A stretch of DNA of 64,000 bases from assembly GCA_017432565.1 (NCBI GenBank), contig JAFRIW010000006.1:1-64000 (forward strand). The letters run 5' to 3'. Under the pieces are notes generated by a model. That model saw only the letters and a list, made by a program, of their open reading frames with translations, did no database searches and had not been told where the DNA came from. A program made the translations under genes and the position numbers. Below, piece by piece: positions 63,619 to 64,000 of this stretch. This DNA comes from Lachnospiraceae bacterium (GTDB taxonomy: Bacteria > Bacillota > Clostridia > Lachnospirales > Lachnospiraceae). Each line of letters opens with the position of its first letter. The first letter of the stretch is position 1.

Positions 63619-64000
63619 ATGATGACACAGCAAACCGGGAAACAGAAATCCTCGAAGCGCAGACTTTTCAGCATCTTCAATATGCCCTGGGTCTTCCTGA
63701 TGGCAGCGATCATCATTATCGGCAGTGTCATGTCCTTCGGCCTGATCGGATATTTCTTCCTCGACATGGATCAGAACAGTGCACTCGCCATGGTCTGGAT
63801 GATCATCCCCATGCTGATCGTCTTCACCGTCGCCATCCACATCATGCTCATGGGCGCTGAGCAGCGTATGCAAAAGCTGGCCGACGCGATCCACGCGGTT
63901 GCAGCCGGAGACCTGGAGACACAGATTGACCTCACCGATGCGGAAGAATACAAGCAGCTCTATCAGGACTTCAACCTGATGACAAAAGAGCTCCGCGCGA
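63619..64000 (+). CDS. Sensor histidine kinase, N-terminal part
   Basis: Cut off by the window end after 127 codons. A basic cytoplasmic start (MMTQQTGKQKSSKRR), a first membrane span (WVFLMAAIIIIGSVMSFGLIG), a very short outer loop, a second span (MVWMIIPMLIVFTVAIHIML), then the start of a HAMP-like segment (RMQKLADAIHAVAAGDLETQI). The short outer loop suggests it senses membrane or internal signals. Pairs with the regulator before it. Two ATG codons in a row; either may start. Confidence 0.85.
   Translation, partial: MMTQQTGKQKSSKRRLFSIFNMPWVFLMAAIIIIGSVMSFGLIGYFFLDMDQNSALAMVWMIIPMLIVFTVAIHIMLMGAEQRMQKLADAIHAVAAGDLETQIDLTDAEEYKQLYQDFNLMTKELRA

Overview
The window looks like chromosomal DNA of a Gram-positive anaerobe of the class Clostridia, most like a plant-fibre-degrading Lachnospiraceae-type gut or rumen bacterium. 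The signs are pyruvate:ferredoxin oxidoreductase, pyruvate phosphate dikinase, strong AGGAGG-type ribosome binding sites, glycine, SAM-I and T-box RNA leaders, LplB/YtcP-type oligosaccharide ABC transporters with a YesMN-like sensor pair, and FucI-like/DUF4867 and DUF975 genes. Genus and species cannot be set from the sequence alone. No rRNA, replication origin, prophage, CRISPR array or intact transposase was seen.

Layout. 1-0.9 kb: gene-free, hairpin-rich DNA with a six-unit, 52-bp palindromic tandem array. 0.9-9.2 kb (minus): nifJ, a glycine-riboswitch-controlled amino acid symporter, an SDR/GH1 pair, and a Uma2-family gene with an N-terminal HTH. 9.4-16.6 kb (minus): a seven-gene uronate operon (TRAP transporter dctPQM, RpiB-type isomerase, LacI regulator, xylose-isomerase-like epimerase, PL22 oligogalacturonate lyase). 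Its promoter faces a divergent HIT/esterase pair, and AAAACGTTTT-type operators lie at both promoters. 18.0-26.8 kb (minus): a second glycan operon with an acetylesterase-GH67 alpha-glucuronidase fusion, a GH2 enzyme, a 31-residue membrane peptide, a KdgF-like cupin and a YcxB-like protein. 26.9-30.7 kb (plus): an oligosaccharide ABC importer.

30.7-33.1 kb: a LysR regulator divergent from a cluster of very small ORFs, then a double zinc-ribbon membrane protein. 33.2-41.8 kb: a YesMN-like two-component system divergent from a second ABC importer that carries two cytoplasmic esterases. 42.1-44.0 kb: two tRNA-Ser genes and metK with a SAM-I riboswitch. 44.0-46.6 kb: small membrane proteins, a long palindrome, and a roughly 280-bp relic with transposon-end-like repeats. 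46.6-48.9 kb: a fucose/arabinose-isomerase-family gene and DUF4867, separated by a large folded element. 49.1-53.8 kb: mntP, a PF04392-type ABC importer and an N-acetylmuramoyl-L-alanine amidase. 53.9-56.6 kb: ppdK. 56.7-61.7 kb: trpDCFBA under a tryptophan T-box, without trpE or trpG. 61.8-64.0 kb: an extended SDR and an OmpR-type two-component system that runs off the end.

How it fits together. About 25 kb form a polysaccharide-utilisation region. Short decorated pectin and glucuronoxylan fragments appear to be imported by TRAP and ABC systems, then stripped of acyl groups and uronic acids and cleaved inside the cell, since none of the hydrolases shows a signal peptide. Pyruvate then passes through nifJ and ppdK. 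All coordinates and motifs were read by eye; no homology search or folding program was run.
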